A DNA stretch of 64,000 nt from Actinomycetes bacterium (GTDB lineage: Bacteria > Actinomycetota > CALGFH01). This document shows positions 41,540 to 49,126 of the stretch, piece by piece. The first letter of the stretch is position 1, and each line of letters begins with the position of its first letter. Under the pieces are notes generated by a model that saw only the letters and a program-made list of their open reading frames with translations, was not told the DNA's origin and ran no database searches. The position numbers and the translations under genes were made by a program. The stretch is taken from positions 1 through 64,000 of the forward strand of contig DASYUT010000186.1 of the NCBI GenBank assembly GCA_036000965.1, given 5' to 3'.

Positions 41540-41932
41540 CCCAGCCCCCCACGTCCAGCGGGTGTGCCAACCGTCTCCAAGCGAGCGGCGGCGCCGGCAC
41601 CAAGGCGCTCGCCTGGCGGCGGTGCCAGCCACCGTCGCTCCGGCACCGAGTGCGGTACCCGACGACTTCTAAGGGATGCAAGCGCCCGGTGTCAACGTCG
41701 GAAAACTCATGATCTGGCGGGCCTGACCGCCCGGACGCCCATGGTCCACAGGCGGGTGAGGCTCCGGGCAAGCTTCCGGACCGCCTCTGGGCGGCGCCCG
41801 CCTACCCGGGCTCCTGCCCGTAGGCTGAGGCCTGCTCCGGCGCGGTTCGCGCGGTTGAAGCGCCAGCTGCCGCGGTAGTACCGGCCGCGATGGCTCGGTC
41901 TGGTTGGGCCGTGGAGGATTCGGGAGGCGTTC
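41540..41932. other. Divergent intergenic region, cupredoxin cluster / mscL
   Basis: About 390 bp without a supported gene. It should contain the promoters of both divergent units; TTGAAG with TAGTAC about 15 bp further on (around 41854-41880) is a weak candidate for mscL. No repeat array or known regulatory RNA was seen. Confidence 0.45.
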
Positions 41933-42376
41933 ATGCGGGTGCGGACCTGGAGCACCGAGTTCAGGCAGTTCCTGCTGCGGGGCAACGTGATCGACCTCGC
42001 AGTCGGCATCGTGGTCGGGGCCGCGTTCAACGAGGTGGTCCAGTCCTTCGTGAAGGGCCTGCTCACGCCGCTCATCGCGGCGATGTTCGGCGAGCCCGAC
42101 TTCAGCAGCCTCTCGTTCGCCATCAACGGGTCGAAGTTCCAGTATGGGCTGTTCACCAACGCCCTGATCTCGTTCCTGCTGATCGCGTTCGCCGTCTTCT
42201 TCTTCGTCATGAAGCCGGTGAACGCCCTCATGTCGCTCTCCCGGCACCGCGAGCCACCCGACCCCAACACCCGCAAGTGCCCCGAGTGCCTGAGCGAGAT
42301 CCCGCTGCAGGCCCGCCGCTGCGCCTTCTGCAGCGCAGAGGTCGGAGCGGTCGGCCCAGCCGCCACCGAGCGCTGA
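41933..42376 (+). CDS. mscL: Large-conductance mechanosensitive channel with zinc-ribbon tail
   Basis: Homopentameric channel opened by membrane tension to release solutes on hypo-osmotic shock. The 147-residue protein has the MscL N-terminus and first helix FRQFLLRGNVIDLAVGIVVG, AAFNEVVQSFVKGLLTPLIA, and a second helix (about 78-100, LISFLLIAFAVFFFVMKPVN). After the channel a zinc-ribbon-like CPECLSEIPLQARRCAFC motif (four cysteines) replaces the usual helical C-terminal bundle. ATG with GGGAGGCG upstream. Confidence 0.94.
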   Translation: MRVRTWSTEFRQFLLRGNVIDLAVGIVVGAAFNEVVQSFVKGLLTPLIAAMFGEPDFSSLSFAINGSKFQYGLFTNALISFLLIAFAVFFFVMKPVNALMSLSRHREPPDPNTRKCPECLSEIPLQARRCAFCSAEVGAVGPAATER

Positions 42377-42525
42377 GTCGGGGAGGCTCCCGCGCCTGCG
42401 TCCCGGGTCGCCGCACCGGACGGCCGGCGACCGGGACCTCCTTCTTCCCGTCGGTTGACACCAGGAGCAATACTTGCATCATCACCCAACCGACATGACC
42501 GCTTCGCACCGAACAAGGAGCAGCG

Positions 42526-42846
42526 ATGAGCGACAGCCGGTACCGCCTCCCGGCGGAGTTCGACCGGTTGCAGGCGCCGTCCAGCGCCTACGCCCCACGC
42601 CACGTCGTCACCTACCTGTGCACGCGAGAGCATCTGGTCTCGGTCCCGTTCGCGGCCGACGCCGAGGTGCCCGAGACGTGGGACTGTCGCTGCGGCAAGC
42701 CTGCCACCCGGGTCAGTCCCACAAGCACCGAGCCGGCCACCCGGGTCAGCCCCACGCCCGCCGAGCCGGCCACCCGGGTCAGCCCCACGCCCGCCGAGCC
42801 GGCCAGCCAGGTCGAGGCCGGGGAATCCACCGCGCCCGCGACGTAG
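42526..42846 (+). CDS. rbpA: RbpA-like RNA polymerase-binding protein, C-terminally altered
   Basis: Homologue of the actinobacterial RNA polymerase factor RbpA, 106 residues. The core domain is clear: APRHVVTYLCTREHLVSVPF, then AEVPETWDCRCGKPA. In known RbpA proteins this is followed by a basic linker and the sigma-binding helix containing THWDMLLERR. Here the chain instead continues into three tandem copies of an 11-residue TRVSPTPAEPA peptide and stops. No sigma-interaction domain was found in any frame downstream. ATG follows AAGGAG. Confidence 0.78.
   Translation: MSDSRYRLPAEFDRLQAPSSAYAPRHVVTYLCTREHLVSVPFAADAEVPETWDCRCGKPATRVSPTSTEPATRVSPTPAEPATRVSPTPAEPASQVEAGESTAPAT
42703..42801 (+). 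repeat. Three-copy 33-bp repeat in the rbpA-like gene
   Basis: Units GCCACCCGGGTCAGYCCCAC... start at 42703, 42736 and 42769 (period 33 bp), the last two nearly identical, encoding the TRVSPTPAEPA tail. Confidence 0.9.
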
Positions 42847-42855
42847 CGAGGCCGG

Positions 42856-42965
42856 CGTCCGGCGACTGGCGGCCGGCGTGCCGGGCGGCGCGGTCGTGGG
42901 CGCGGCCGGCGACTGGCGGCCAGCGTGCCGGGCGGCGCGGTCGCGGTCGTGGGCGCGGCCAGCGG
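42856..42965. repeat. Two-copy ~55-bp repeat between rbpA-like and reductase genes
   Basis: GGCGACTGGCGGCCGGCGTG and GGCGACTGGCGGCCAGCGTG begin two copies that each continue GCCGGGCGGCGCGGTCG...GTGGGCGCGGCC. The second has a small extra CGGTCG insertion. It fills the gap before the downstream ATG. Confidence 0.82.
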
Positions 42966-42987
42966 CCAGCGGCCGTAGCATTGCCGG

Positions 42988-44157
42988 ATGGACGGCCGGC
43001 TCTGGGACCTGATCGTGGTCGGCGCCGGCCCGGCTGGCGCGGCCGCCGCCTTGCAGGCACGGCTAATCCGGCCCGGCGCCGCCGTGCTGCTCCTGGACAA
43101 GGCCGCCTTCCCCCGCGACAAGGCCTGCGGGGACGGCATCGCGCCCCACGGCGTCGACGAGCTGGCCGCTCTGGGGGCTGCCCACGCGCTCGAGGGCTAC
43201 CCGCCCATCCACTGGCTGCGCATCCGCGCGCCTGGCGGGGATGAGGTCACAGGGCGACCGTCCCGTCCCAACCGGGTGGTCCCGCGCCGGGTGTTCGACG
43301 CCCGCCTGGTCGAGACGGCCGTGGCCGGAGGTGCCGTCCTCGCCCAGGAGCGCGTCCGCTCGGTCGAGGAGCGACCCGGCCGCGTGGTGGTCAACGGCGA
43401 GCTGGCGGGGCGAGCCTTGGTGGGTGCCGACGGCGCCAACTCGGCCGTGCGGCGCCTCCTCGGCGTCCCCGCCAACCCCCCGGGGGACCTCGCCATCGCC
43501 GTCCGCGGCTACGCGCCCGCCGGGCCGGGCCCGCTCGAGCAGTACATCGGCTGGGTGCCCGACGGGTGGCCGGCGTACGTCTGGTCGTTCCCGACCGGAA
43601 CCGGGCTGGCCAACGTCGGCTACGGCCTGCTCCGCAGCCGCTTCACCGGCGGCCGGGCTGAGCTGTCCGAGCGGCTCCGCAGGCTGCTGCCAGAGGCGCA
43701 GCCCGACGAGGCGAGCATCCGCGCCCACCACCTGCCCTTCTCCACCCACCGGCCCCGGCCCGGCCGGGGCCGGGTGCTGCTGGCGGGCGACGCGGCGTCG
43801 CTGGTCAACCCGCTCAGCGGCGAGGGGATCTACTACGCGCTGGCCTCGGGACGGCTGGCGGCCTGCGCCGCTCTGCTCGCCACCGAGGACCCCGCGGCCG
43901 CCTACCGGCGGCTGCTCACGCAGGCGCTCGGGCGCCATTTCCGGCACTCGACCGTGCTGGCGCGGGCGATCCGTTCCCAGCGCCTGGCCTCGGCGGCCAT
44001 GCTCGCCTCGGGCGCGTCCCCGGCACTGTTCGACGCGCTGGTCGAGATGGGCCTGGGCCAGGCCCGGCTGACCCCCGGCCTGCTCGCGCGGCTCCCCGTG
44101 GCGTACCTGCGCGCCCGCGTCACCGCCGCTCCCCACCCCGCGGATGCCCAGCGCTGA
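42988..44157 (+). CDS. FAD-dependent oxidoreductase, geranylgeranyl reductase family
   Basis: A 389-residue flavoprotein. Motifs: dinucleotide site IVVGAGPAGAAAALQA, the GGR-family KACGDGIAPHGVDELAALG, LVGADGANSAVRRLLG and GDAASLVNPLSGEGIYYALASGRLA. The family reduces isoprenoid chains (menaquinone tails, geranylgeranyl lipids) or hydroxylates aromatics; the exact substrate is unknown. No ribosome-binding site is obvious before ATG 42988. Confidence 0.87.
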   Translation: MDGRLWDLIVVGAGPAGAAAALQARLIRPGAAVLLLDKAAFPRDKACGDGIAPHGVDELAALGAAHALEGYPPIHWLRIRAPGGDEVTGRPSRPNRVVPRRVFDARLVETAVAGGAVLAQERVRSVEERPGRVVVNGELAGRALVGADGANSAVRRLLGVPANPPGDLAIAVRGYAPAGPGPLEQYIGWVPDGWPAYVWSFPTGTGLANVGYGLLRSRFTGGRAELSERLRRLLPEAQPDEASIRAHHLPFSTHRPRPGRGRVLLAGDAASLVNPLSGEGIYYALASGRLAACAALLATEDPAAAYRRLLTQALGRHFRHSTVLARAIRSQRLASAAMLASGASPALFDALVEMGLGQARLTPGLLARLPVAYLRARVTAAPHPADAQR

Positions 44158-44276
44158 GGAGCTGTGATCAGGGAGCCGCCGGGTCCCGCGACCGACGGAC
44201 TGCGCCACCCACTGCCGCGAGCAAGCGGCAGGCTTCGACTTCCGTCGGCGGGCCCTCGCCTTCCTGACGACCCTGG

Positions 44277-45071
44277 TCAGCGCCGGGCCGCACGGCCGGA
44301 GGCGGCCCGGCGGCCGCCGGCTCCCGGCGCGCGCTGGCCGGAGGGTGGGAGGCGGTCGGACGCGGCAGCGGCGATGGCCGCCACCGCGTCCGGGCCCAGC
44401 CTGGCCGGACCGCCGGCCAGGGTCCGGGCGACCCGCCGGGGGGCGACGAGCAGCACGTCCTCGACCATCAGCTCCCGCTGCGGGAGCACCCAGAGTCCAT
44501 GCACGCACCAGACCGGCCGGGCCACCACCCGGAGCGGGCCGAGCACGTCGGTGAGCGCCTGGTTGACCGATCCCACCGCGGAGCGGGTGGGGCCGAGCAG
44601 CGAGGCCAACGGATGCTCGCCATAGACCCAGCCGACCCCCGGCCGCCAGTCGAGCAGCCGGCGCAGGTTCTTCGACTCGACCACGAACACGCCGGTCGGG
44701 CCGATCACGAGATGGCCGATGCCCGCTCGGCACCCGGGCGCGGCACGATCGTGCAGGACCTGCCAGCCGTGCTCGGCGAGGCGGTCGAGCAGCATCGCGG
44801 TCCGGCGCTCCCCCCGTGCGACCTGGCGCCAGGCACGCGGCACGGCGGGACGCCCCCGCTGCAGCGAGCTCCAGACCCAGACGGCGAGGGCGCCGCCCAG
44901 CAGGGCGAGCACGATCACCGCGCCGCCCGGGGTGACGCGGGTCAGCATCACCCCGGCGGCGTACGCTGCGGCCGGGCTCAGGGCCATGCGCCACGACTGC
45001 CGGGCGGCGGCGGCGAGCCGCCGGTGCTCGGCCCGCGCCGTCCGGCTGGTGGGGTGCCGCACCACTTGCAT
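44277..45071 (-). CDS. NERD-domain membrane-associated protein
   Basis: A 264-residue protein from ATG 45071 (GGCGAGGCG upstream). Two hydrophobic segments (about 32-72) precede a NERD (nuclease-related) domain with GIGHLVIGPTGVFVVESKNL, whose acidic and E-x-K residues match the predicted catalytic core. Function is not established for most members. The basic Arg/Pro C-terminus is low complexity. Confidence 0.83.
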   Translation of the reverse strand: MQVVRHPTSRTARAEHRRLAAAARQSWRMALSPAAAYAAGVMLTRVTPGGAVIVLALLGGALAVWVWSSLQRGRPAVPRAWRQVARGERRTAMLLDRLAEHGWQVLHDRAAPGCRAGIGHLVIGPTGVFVVESKNLRRLLDWRPGVGWVYGEHPLASLLGPTRSAVGSVNQALTDVLGPLRVVARPVWCVHGLWVLPQRELMVEDVLLVAPRRVARTLAGGPARLGPDAVAAIAAAASDRLPPSGQRAPGAGGRRAASGRAARR

Positions 45072-45313
45072 CGCCTCGCCCCTCCCCGTCGCATGCCTAG
45101 TCCGAATCGAGGATTTCGGGGATAGTAAGGGCAACTACCGACCCTCATGCAAACCGGGCGGTCAGCGGCCCTTCCGCTACGGCGGCACAGGCAGCCTGAG
45201 GTCGTGACGGCCTCGGCCCGACCATGGCACCGGCGCTGTCGCGGGGCCGAGGGGAGCTCGCTTCCCCGGTGACAGATGGCCTCCCGGCGGGTGCCTGGCT
45301 GGCGACCCCCGCG

Positions 45314-45604
45314 TCAGTTCGGCAACAGCAGCAGTATCGCCTGGAGGGACACGGCGTAGGCGATCAGCGTCTGGGCCTTGAACAGGCGGAGGAACGCCTT
45401 GCGGGCCTTGAACAGCGCCCGCAGGGCCAGCACGACCAGGAGCACGACCACGAGCTCGAGGACCACCCGGGCGAAGGTCGGCACGTGGACAGGCAGCCGG
45501 AAGCCGAGCAGCGCGGCGAGGTAGCCGAGCATCGCGAACAGGTAGACCCCCACGACCCCGGGGTAGATGGGCCAGATCGAGCGGCGGTAGGTACGGCCGG
45601 GCAT
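45314..45604 (-). CDS. Small three-helix membrane protein
   Basis: A 96-residue integral membrane protein of unknown family, starting MPGRTYRRSIWPIYPGVVG. Hydrophobic segments lie near 13-35, 45-65 and 78-95. TACAAT ends only 6 nt before the ATG and no Shine-Dalgarno is present, suggesting a leaderless transcript. The longer open frame through this region is an out-of-frame reading of the importer permease upstream. Confidence 0.7.
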   Translation of the reverse strand: MPGRTYRRSIWPIYPGVVGVYLFAMLGYLAALLGFRLPVHVPTFARVVLELVVVLLVVLALRALFKARKAFLRLFKAQTLIAYAVSLQAILLLLPN

Positions 45605-45666
45605 GCGGTCATTGTACGCATCGGCCCATCGCCCGGAACCTGCCAGCGAGGCCGGCCGCCTCTGGG

Positions 45667-46560
45667 CTAGCGGCGGCCGGCGGCGGCCTCGCTCTGGGCC
45701 TCGAGCACGGCCAGGTCCTCGATGCCGCTGACCTCGACCGCGCCCGCGCGGTAGCGGCGGCGCTGCCGGACCTCGAGCCACCGGGCGAGCCGGGAGAGCG
45801 AGAAGTTGACAGCGACATAGATGGCGGCCGCCACCAGCAGGCCCTGCAGGAGCGACCTGGGCTCGACCTCGCCGATGATCTGGGCGCGCCTGAGCAGCTC
45901 CTCGTAGGGAAGCACGAACCCGAGCGAGGTGTCCTTGAGCAGGGTGATGAGCTGGCTGACCAGCGCTGGCACCATGCGCCGGATGGCCTGCGGGATGACC
46001 ACGTACAGCATCGCGCTCCAGTAGCCCAGCCCGATCGCGTAGGCCGCCTCGGTCTGCCCCCTGTCCAGGGAGAGGATGCCGGCGCGGAAGATCTCGCCGA
46101 GGACGGCGCCGTTGTAGGCGACCAGCGCGATCACCAGGATCCACAGGGCGTCCAGGTTGATGCCGTACTTCGGCAGCAGGCGGGCGGTGAAGAAGATCAG
46201 CAGCAGCAGCGGCACGGCCCGGAACGTCTCGACGTAACCGCCGGTCAGCCAGCTCGTCGGCTTGTTCCTGGCCAGCCGGCCGAGAGCGAGCACTGCCCCG
46301 AGGATCACCGCGAAGCCCATCGCGAGGGCGGCCGCCTTGAGGGTGTTGAGCAGCCCCTCGCCCAGGAACCGCCAGACCTCGCCGTGCGTGAACAGCTCCC
46401 AGCGCTCGGCGTCGAGCTGCCCGTTGTCGGCGAAGCGGCGCAGGGCGACGTAGACCAGCAGGGCCAGCACCACGCCGGCCCCGATCGAGCCGAGCAGGAT
46501 CCGGCGGCGGGCGCGCGGCCCGATCGCGTCGTACAGGACGGCGCCGCCTCTGGCGCTCAT
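45667..46560 (-). CDS. gluD: Amino-acid ABC importer permease (GluD-like)
   Basis: Second permease of a glutamate-type importer, 297 residues. An extra N-terminal helix (about 20-42) precedes the BPD_transp domain with RAVPLLLLIFFTARLL, LVAYNGAVLGEIFRAGILSLDRGQTEAAYAIGLGYW (EAA loop, split) and IPQAIRRMVPALVSQLITLLKDTSLGF. ATG 46560 follows AGGAGGACG. Last gene of the ATPase-binding protein-permease-permease operon. Confidence 0.9.
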   Translation of the reverse strand: MSARGGAVLYDAIGPRARRRILLGSIGAGVVLALLVYVALRRFADNGQLDAERWELFTHGEVWRFLGEGLLNTLKAAALAMGFAVILGAVLALGRLARNKPTSWLTGGYVETFRAVPLLLLIFFTARLLPKYGINLDALWILVIALVAYNGAVLGEIFRAGILSLDRGQTEAAYAIGLGYWSAMLYVVIPQAIRRMVPALVSQLITLLKDTSLGFVLPYEELLRRAQIIGEVEPRSLLQGLLVAAAIYVAVNFSLSRLARWLEVRQRRRYRAGAVEVSGIEDLAVLEAQSEAAAGRR

Positions 46561-46606
46561 TGCCGCGTCCTCCTCTTGCACCAGGTTCCGAGTGCGCCCG
46601 CACGCC

Positions 46607-47251
46607 TCATCGCTTGATCGCCACCCTGCGCTCGATGGCGCCGAAGACGAACCCGGCCGGCAGCGTGAGGATCAGGTAGGCGACCCCGGCCCCGAGGAAG
46701 ACCGGGATCGGCTGGGCGGTCGCGGTGTTCAGCTGGTCGGCCCGGTAGGTGAGTTCCGCGACCGCCACCGCGGCCGCGATCGAGGTGTTCTTGGTCAGCG
46801 CGATGAACAGGTTGGCGAGCGGGGGGACGACCGTCCGGAACGCCTGGGGCAGCACCACCTGGCTCAGGGTCTGCCCGAAGGTGAGCCCGATCGAGCGGGC
46901 CGCCTCGGCCTGGCCCCTGGAGACCGAGTTGATCCCCGAGCGGATCGTCTCGGAGACGAACGCGCCGGTGTAGGCCGAGAAGACGATGATCGCCGAGACG
47001 AACAGGGAATAGCGGATGCCGATCTTAGGGAAACCAAAGACGAACAGGACGATCAGGACAGGGAGGGGCGTGTTGCGCACGGTCTCGACGAAGGCGAGCC
47101 CGGCGGCCCGGGCCGGCGCGATCGGGCTGACGCGCATGATGGCGACGACCGTGCCGATGACGAGCGCGAGCGCGTAGGACACCAGGGCGAGCTGGATGGT
47201 GACCCAGAAGCCGCTCGCGTAGTCGTCGAGATTGGACGTGATGACGTCCAA
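46607..47251 (-). CDS. gluC: Amino-acid ABC importer permease (GluC-like)
   Basis: First permease of the importer, 214 residues, starting at TTG 47251 (GAGGAGG 7 nt upstream; the next start would lose the first residues of the conserved helix). Contains FVETVRNTPLPVLIVLFVF and the EAA loop GINSVSRGQAEAARSIGLTF with VVLPQAFRTVVPPLANLFIALTKNTS (overlapping blocks). Forms the membrane channel with the second permease. Confidence 0.92.
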   Translation of the reverse strand: MDVITSNLDDYASGFWVTIQLALVSYALALVIGTVVAIMRVSPIAPARAAGLAFVETVRNTPLPVLIVLFVFGFPKIGIRYSLFVSAIIVFSAYTGAFVSETIRSGINSVSRGQAEAARSIGLTFGQTLSQVVLPQAFRTVVPPLANLFIALTKNTSIAAAVAVAELTYRADQLNTATAQPIPVFLGAGVAYLILTLPAGFVFGAIERRVAIKR

Positions 47252-47323
47252 CCCGATCCTCCTCGGTGACGAGCCTGGGCGGCGGGTGGGCCCACCGCCC
47301 AGGCACTCGGATCAGATGGTCAC

Positions 47324-48187
47324 TCAGTAGCGGTCGACCTTGGGCGGCTCGGGCGTGTTCTTCTCGACCTTGCCCGCCGTCTTCTCGAACGCCGCCTTCC
47401 AGCGGCCGTCCTGGAACATCTTCTCGAGCTCGTCGTTGACGAAGTTGCGCAGGTCGGTCGCGCCCTTCTTCATGCCGATCCCGTACGGCTCATCGGTGAA
47501 CGGCTTGCCGACCAGCTTGTAGGCCCCGCTGCTCTTGTCGATCAGCCCGAGCAGGATGACGTTGTCGGTGGTCACCGCAGCGACCCGCCCGTCGCCCAGG
47601 GCCTCGGCGCACTTGGAGTAGGTGTCGAAGAGCACGGCCTGGGCCTGCGGCGCCTTCTCCTTGAGGTTCTTCTCCGAGGTCGAGCCCTGGACCGAGCAGA
47701 CCTTCTTGCCGTTCAGGTCCTCGACGCCCTTGATGGAGGTGTCGTCGCTCTTGACCATGATGTCCTGGCCGGCGATGTAGTACGGCCCGGCGAAGTCCAC
47801 CACCTGCTTGCGCTTGTCGTTGATCGTGTAGGTGGCCGCGACGATGTCGACCTTGCCCTCCTGGATGAAGGGCTCGCGGTTCTTGGAGACCGTCTCGATG
47901 AACTGGATGTTGTCGCGGCTGCCGGTGATCGCCTTGGCGATCTCCCGGGCGATCTCGGTGTCGAAGCCCTCGAGCTCCCCGGACAGGCCCTTGAGGCCGA
48001 ACAGGGGCTGGTCGAACTTGGTGCCGACGATCAGCTTGCCCCTCTTCTGGATCGCCTCCATGGTCGAGCCGGCCGGCACCGACGGCTTCTCGCCGCCGCT
48101 GCCCGAGCCCGAGTCGCCGCCGCAGCCCGCGGCGGCCATGGCCAGGACGAGCGCGACTCCCACGATCGCGATGCGTCGTCTCAGCAT
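47324..48187 (-). CDS. gluB: Glutamate-type solute-binding lipoprotein (GluB-like)
   Basis: Extracytoplasmic binding protein of the importer, 287 residues. Signal peptide and lipobox AMAAAGC near residue 22, a Ser/Gly linker, then a family 3 solute-binding domain with GKLIVGTKFDQPLFGLK, GFDTEIAREIAKAI, DIVAATYTINDKRKQVVDFAGPYY (split) and VCSVQGSTSEKNL, closest in appearance to glutamate/aspartate-binding GluB. ATG 48187 has GAGGAGG upstream. Confidence 0.92.
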   Translation of the reverse strand: MLRRRIAIVGVALVLAMAAAGCGGDSGSGSGGEKPSVPAGSTMEAIQKRGKLIVGTKFDQPLFGLKGLSGELEGFDTEIAREIAKAITGSRDNIQFIETVSKNREPFIQEGKVDIVAATYTINDKRKQVVDFAGPYYIAGQDIMVKSDDTSIKGVEDLNGKKVCSVQGSTSEKNLKEKAPQAQAVLFDTYSKCAEALGDGRVAAVTTDNVILLGLIDKSSGAYKLVGKPFTDEPYGIGMKKGATDLRNFVNDELEKMFQDGRWKAAFEKTAGKVEKNTPEPPKVDRY

Positions 48188-48233
48188 GTCGTTCCCTCCT
48201 CGTCGATGGGGCCTGGTGTCGATGGGGACTGGT

Positions 48234-49025
48234 TCAGTGCGCAAGGATCTTGGAGAGGAAGTCGCGGGCCCGGTCGGACTCCGGCTCGCTGAAGAACCTG
48301 TCGGGCGGCGTGACCTCGACGATGCGGCCCTCGTCCATGAAGACGACCCGGCGGGCGGCGGAGCGGGCGAAGCCCATCTCGTGGGTGACGACCACCATCG
48401 TCATCCCGCTCTCGGCCAGCTCGATCATCACGTCGAGGACCTCCTTGATCATCTCCGGGTCGAGCGCCGAGGTCGGCTCGTCGAACAGGATGACCTTGGG
48501 GTCCATGGCCAGCGCGCGCGCGATGGCCGCGCGCTGCTGCTGGCCGCCGGACAGCTCGGCCGGGTGGCGGTCGGCCTTCTCGGCGATGCCCACGCGCGCG
48601 AGCAGCTCGCGGGCGCGCGCCTCGGCCTTGGCCTTGGGCATCTTGCGGGCCTTGATGGGACCGAGGGTCACGTTCTGGAGGACGGTCTTGTGGGCGAACA
48701 GGTTGAAGGACTGGAACACCATGCCCACGTCGGCCCGCAGCCTGGCCAACTGCTTGCCCTCCTCGGGCAGGGGCGTCCCGTCGATCTTGATCGTGCCGCT
48801 GTCGATCGTCTCGAGCCGGTTGATGCACCGGCACAGGGTCGACTTTCCCGACCCGGACGGGCCGATCACGACGACGACCTCGCCCGCCTCGACCGTGAGG
48901 TCGATGTCGTACAGCACGTGGAGCTGGCCAAAGGACTTGTTGACCTTCTCGAGGGTCACGAGCTCTGTTCCCACCGCACCGCCTTCGCTCGCCGCTCCGC
49001 TGGCCACGGATGATATGCCTGACAC
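48234..49025 (-). CDS. gluA: Amino-acid ABC importer ATPase (GluA-like)
   Basis: ATPase energising the glutamate-type importer. Up to 263 residues from GTG 49025; GTG 48974 ([16 protein letters not shown]) would also fit the family and has AAGGCGG upstream. Walker [19 protein letters not shown]-loop [12 protein letters not shown], signature [15 protein letters not shown], Walker [14 protein letters not shown] and [11 protein letters not shown] are all present. First gene of the operon, downstream of the clpB terminator. Confidence 0.93.
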   Translation of the reverse strand: MSGISSVASGAASEGGAVGTELVTLEKVNKSFGQLHVLYDIDLTVEAGEVVVVIGPSGSGKSTLCRCINRLETIDSGTIKIDGTPLPEEGKQLARLRADVGMVFQSFNLFAHKTVLQNVTLGPIKARKMPKAKAEARARELLARVGIAEKADRHPAELSGGQQQRAAIARALAMDPKVILFDEPTSALDPEMIKEVLDVMIELAESGMTMVVVTHEMGFARSAARRVVFMDEGRIVEVTPPDRFFSEPESDRARDFLSKILAH

Positions 49026-49071
49026 TACCGCGAAGTCCCCATCGAGAGGGCAACTGACGCGCCCGAAGACG

Positions 49072-49102
49072 CCGACGTCCGCCCCGCTTGGGCGGACGTC
49101 GG
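49072..49102 (-). terminator. Terminator hairpin after clpB
   Basis: A 13-bp perfect stem, CCGACGTCCGCCC / GGGCGGACGTCGG, with loop CGCTT. It begins 24 bp downstream of the clpB stop and precedes the importer operon. No clear T-tract. Confidence 0.72.
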
Positions 49103-49126
49103 ATGCGTCGGGGTGCGGCCGGCGGC

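Noticed and set aside
41707-42981. A 424-codon minus-strand frame over mscL and rbpA-like genes
   Set aside because: Low-complexity antisense frame spanning two clearly coded plus-strand genes and a repeat array.
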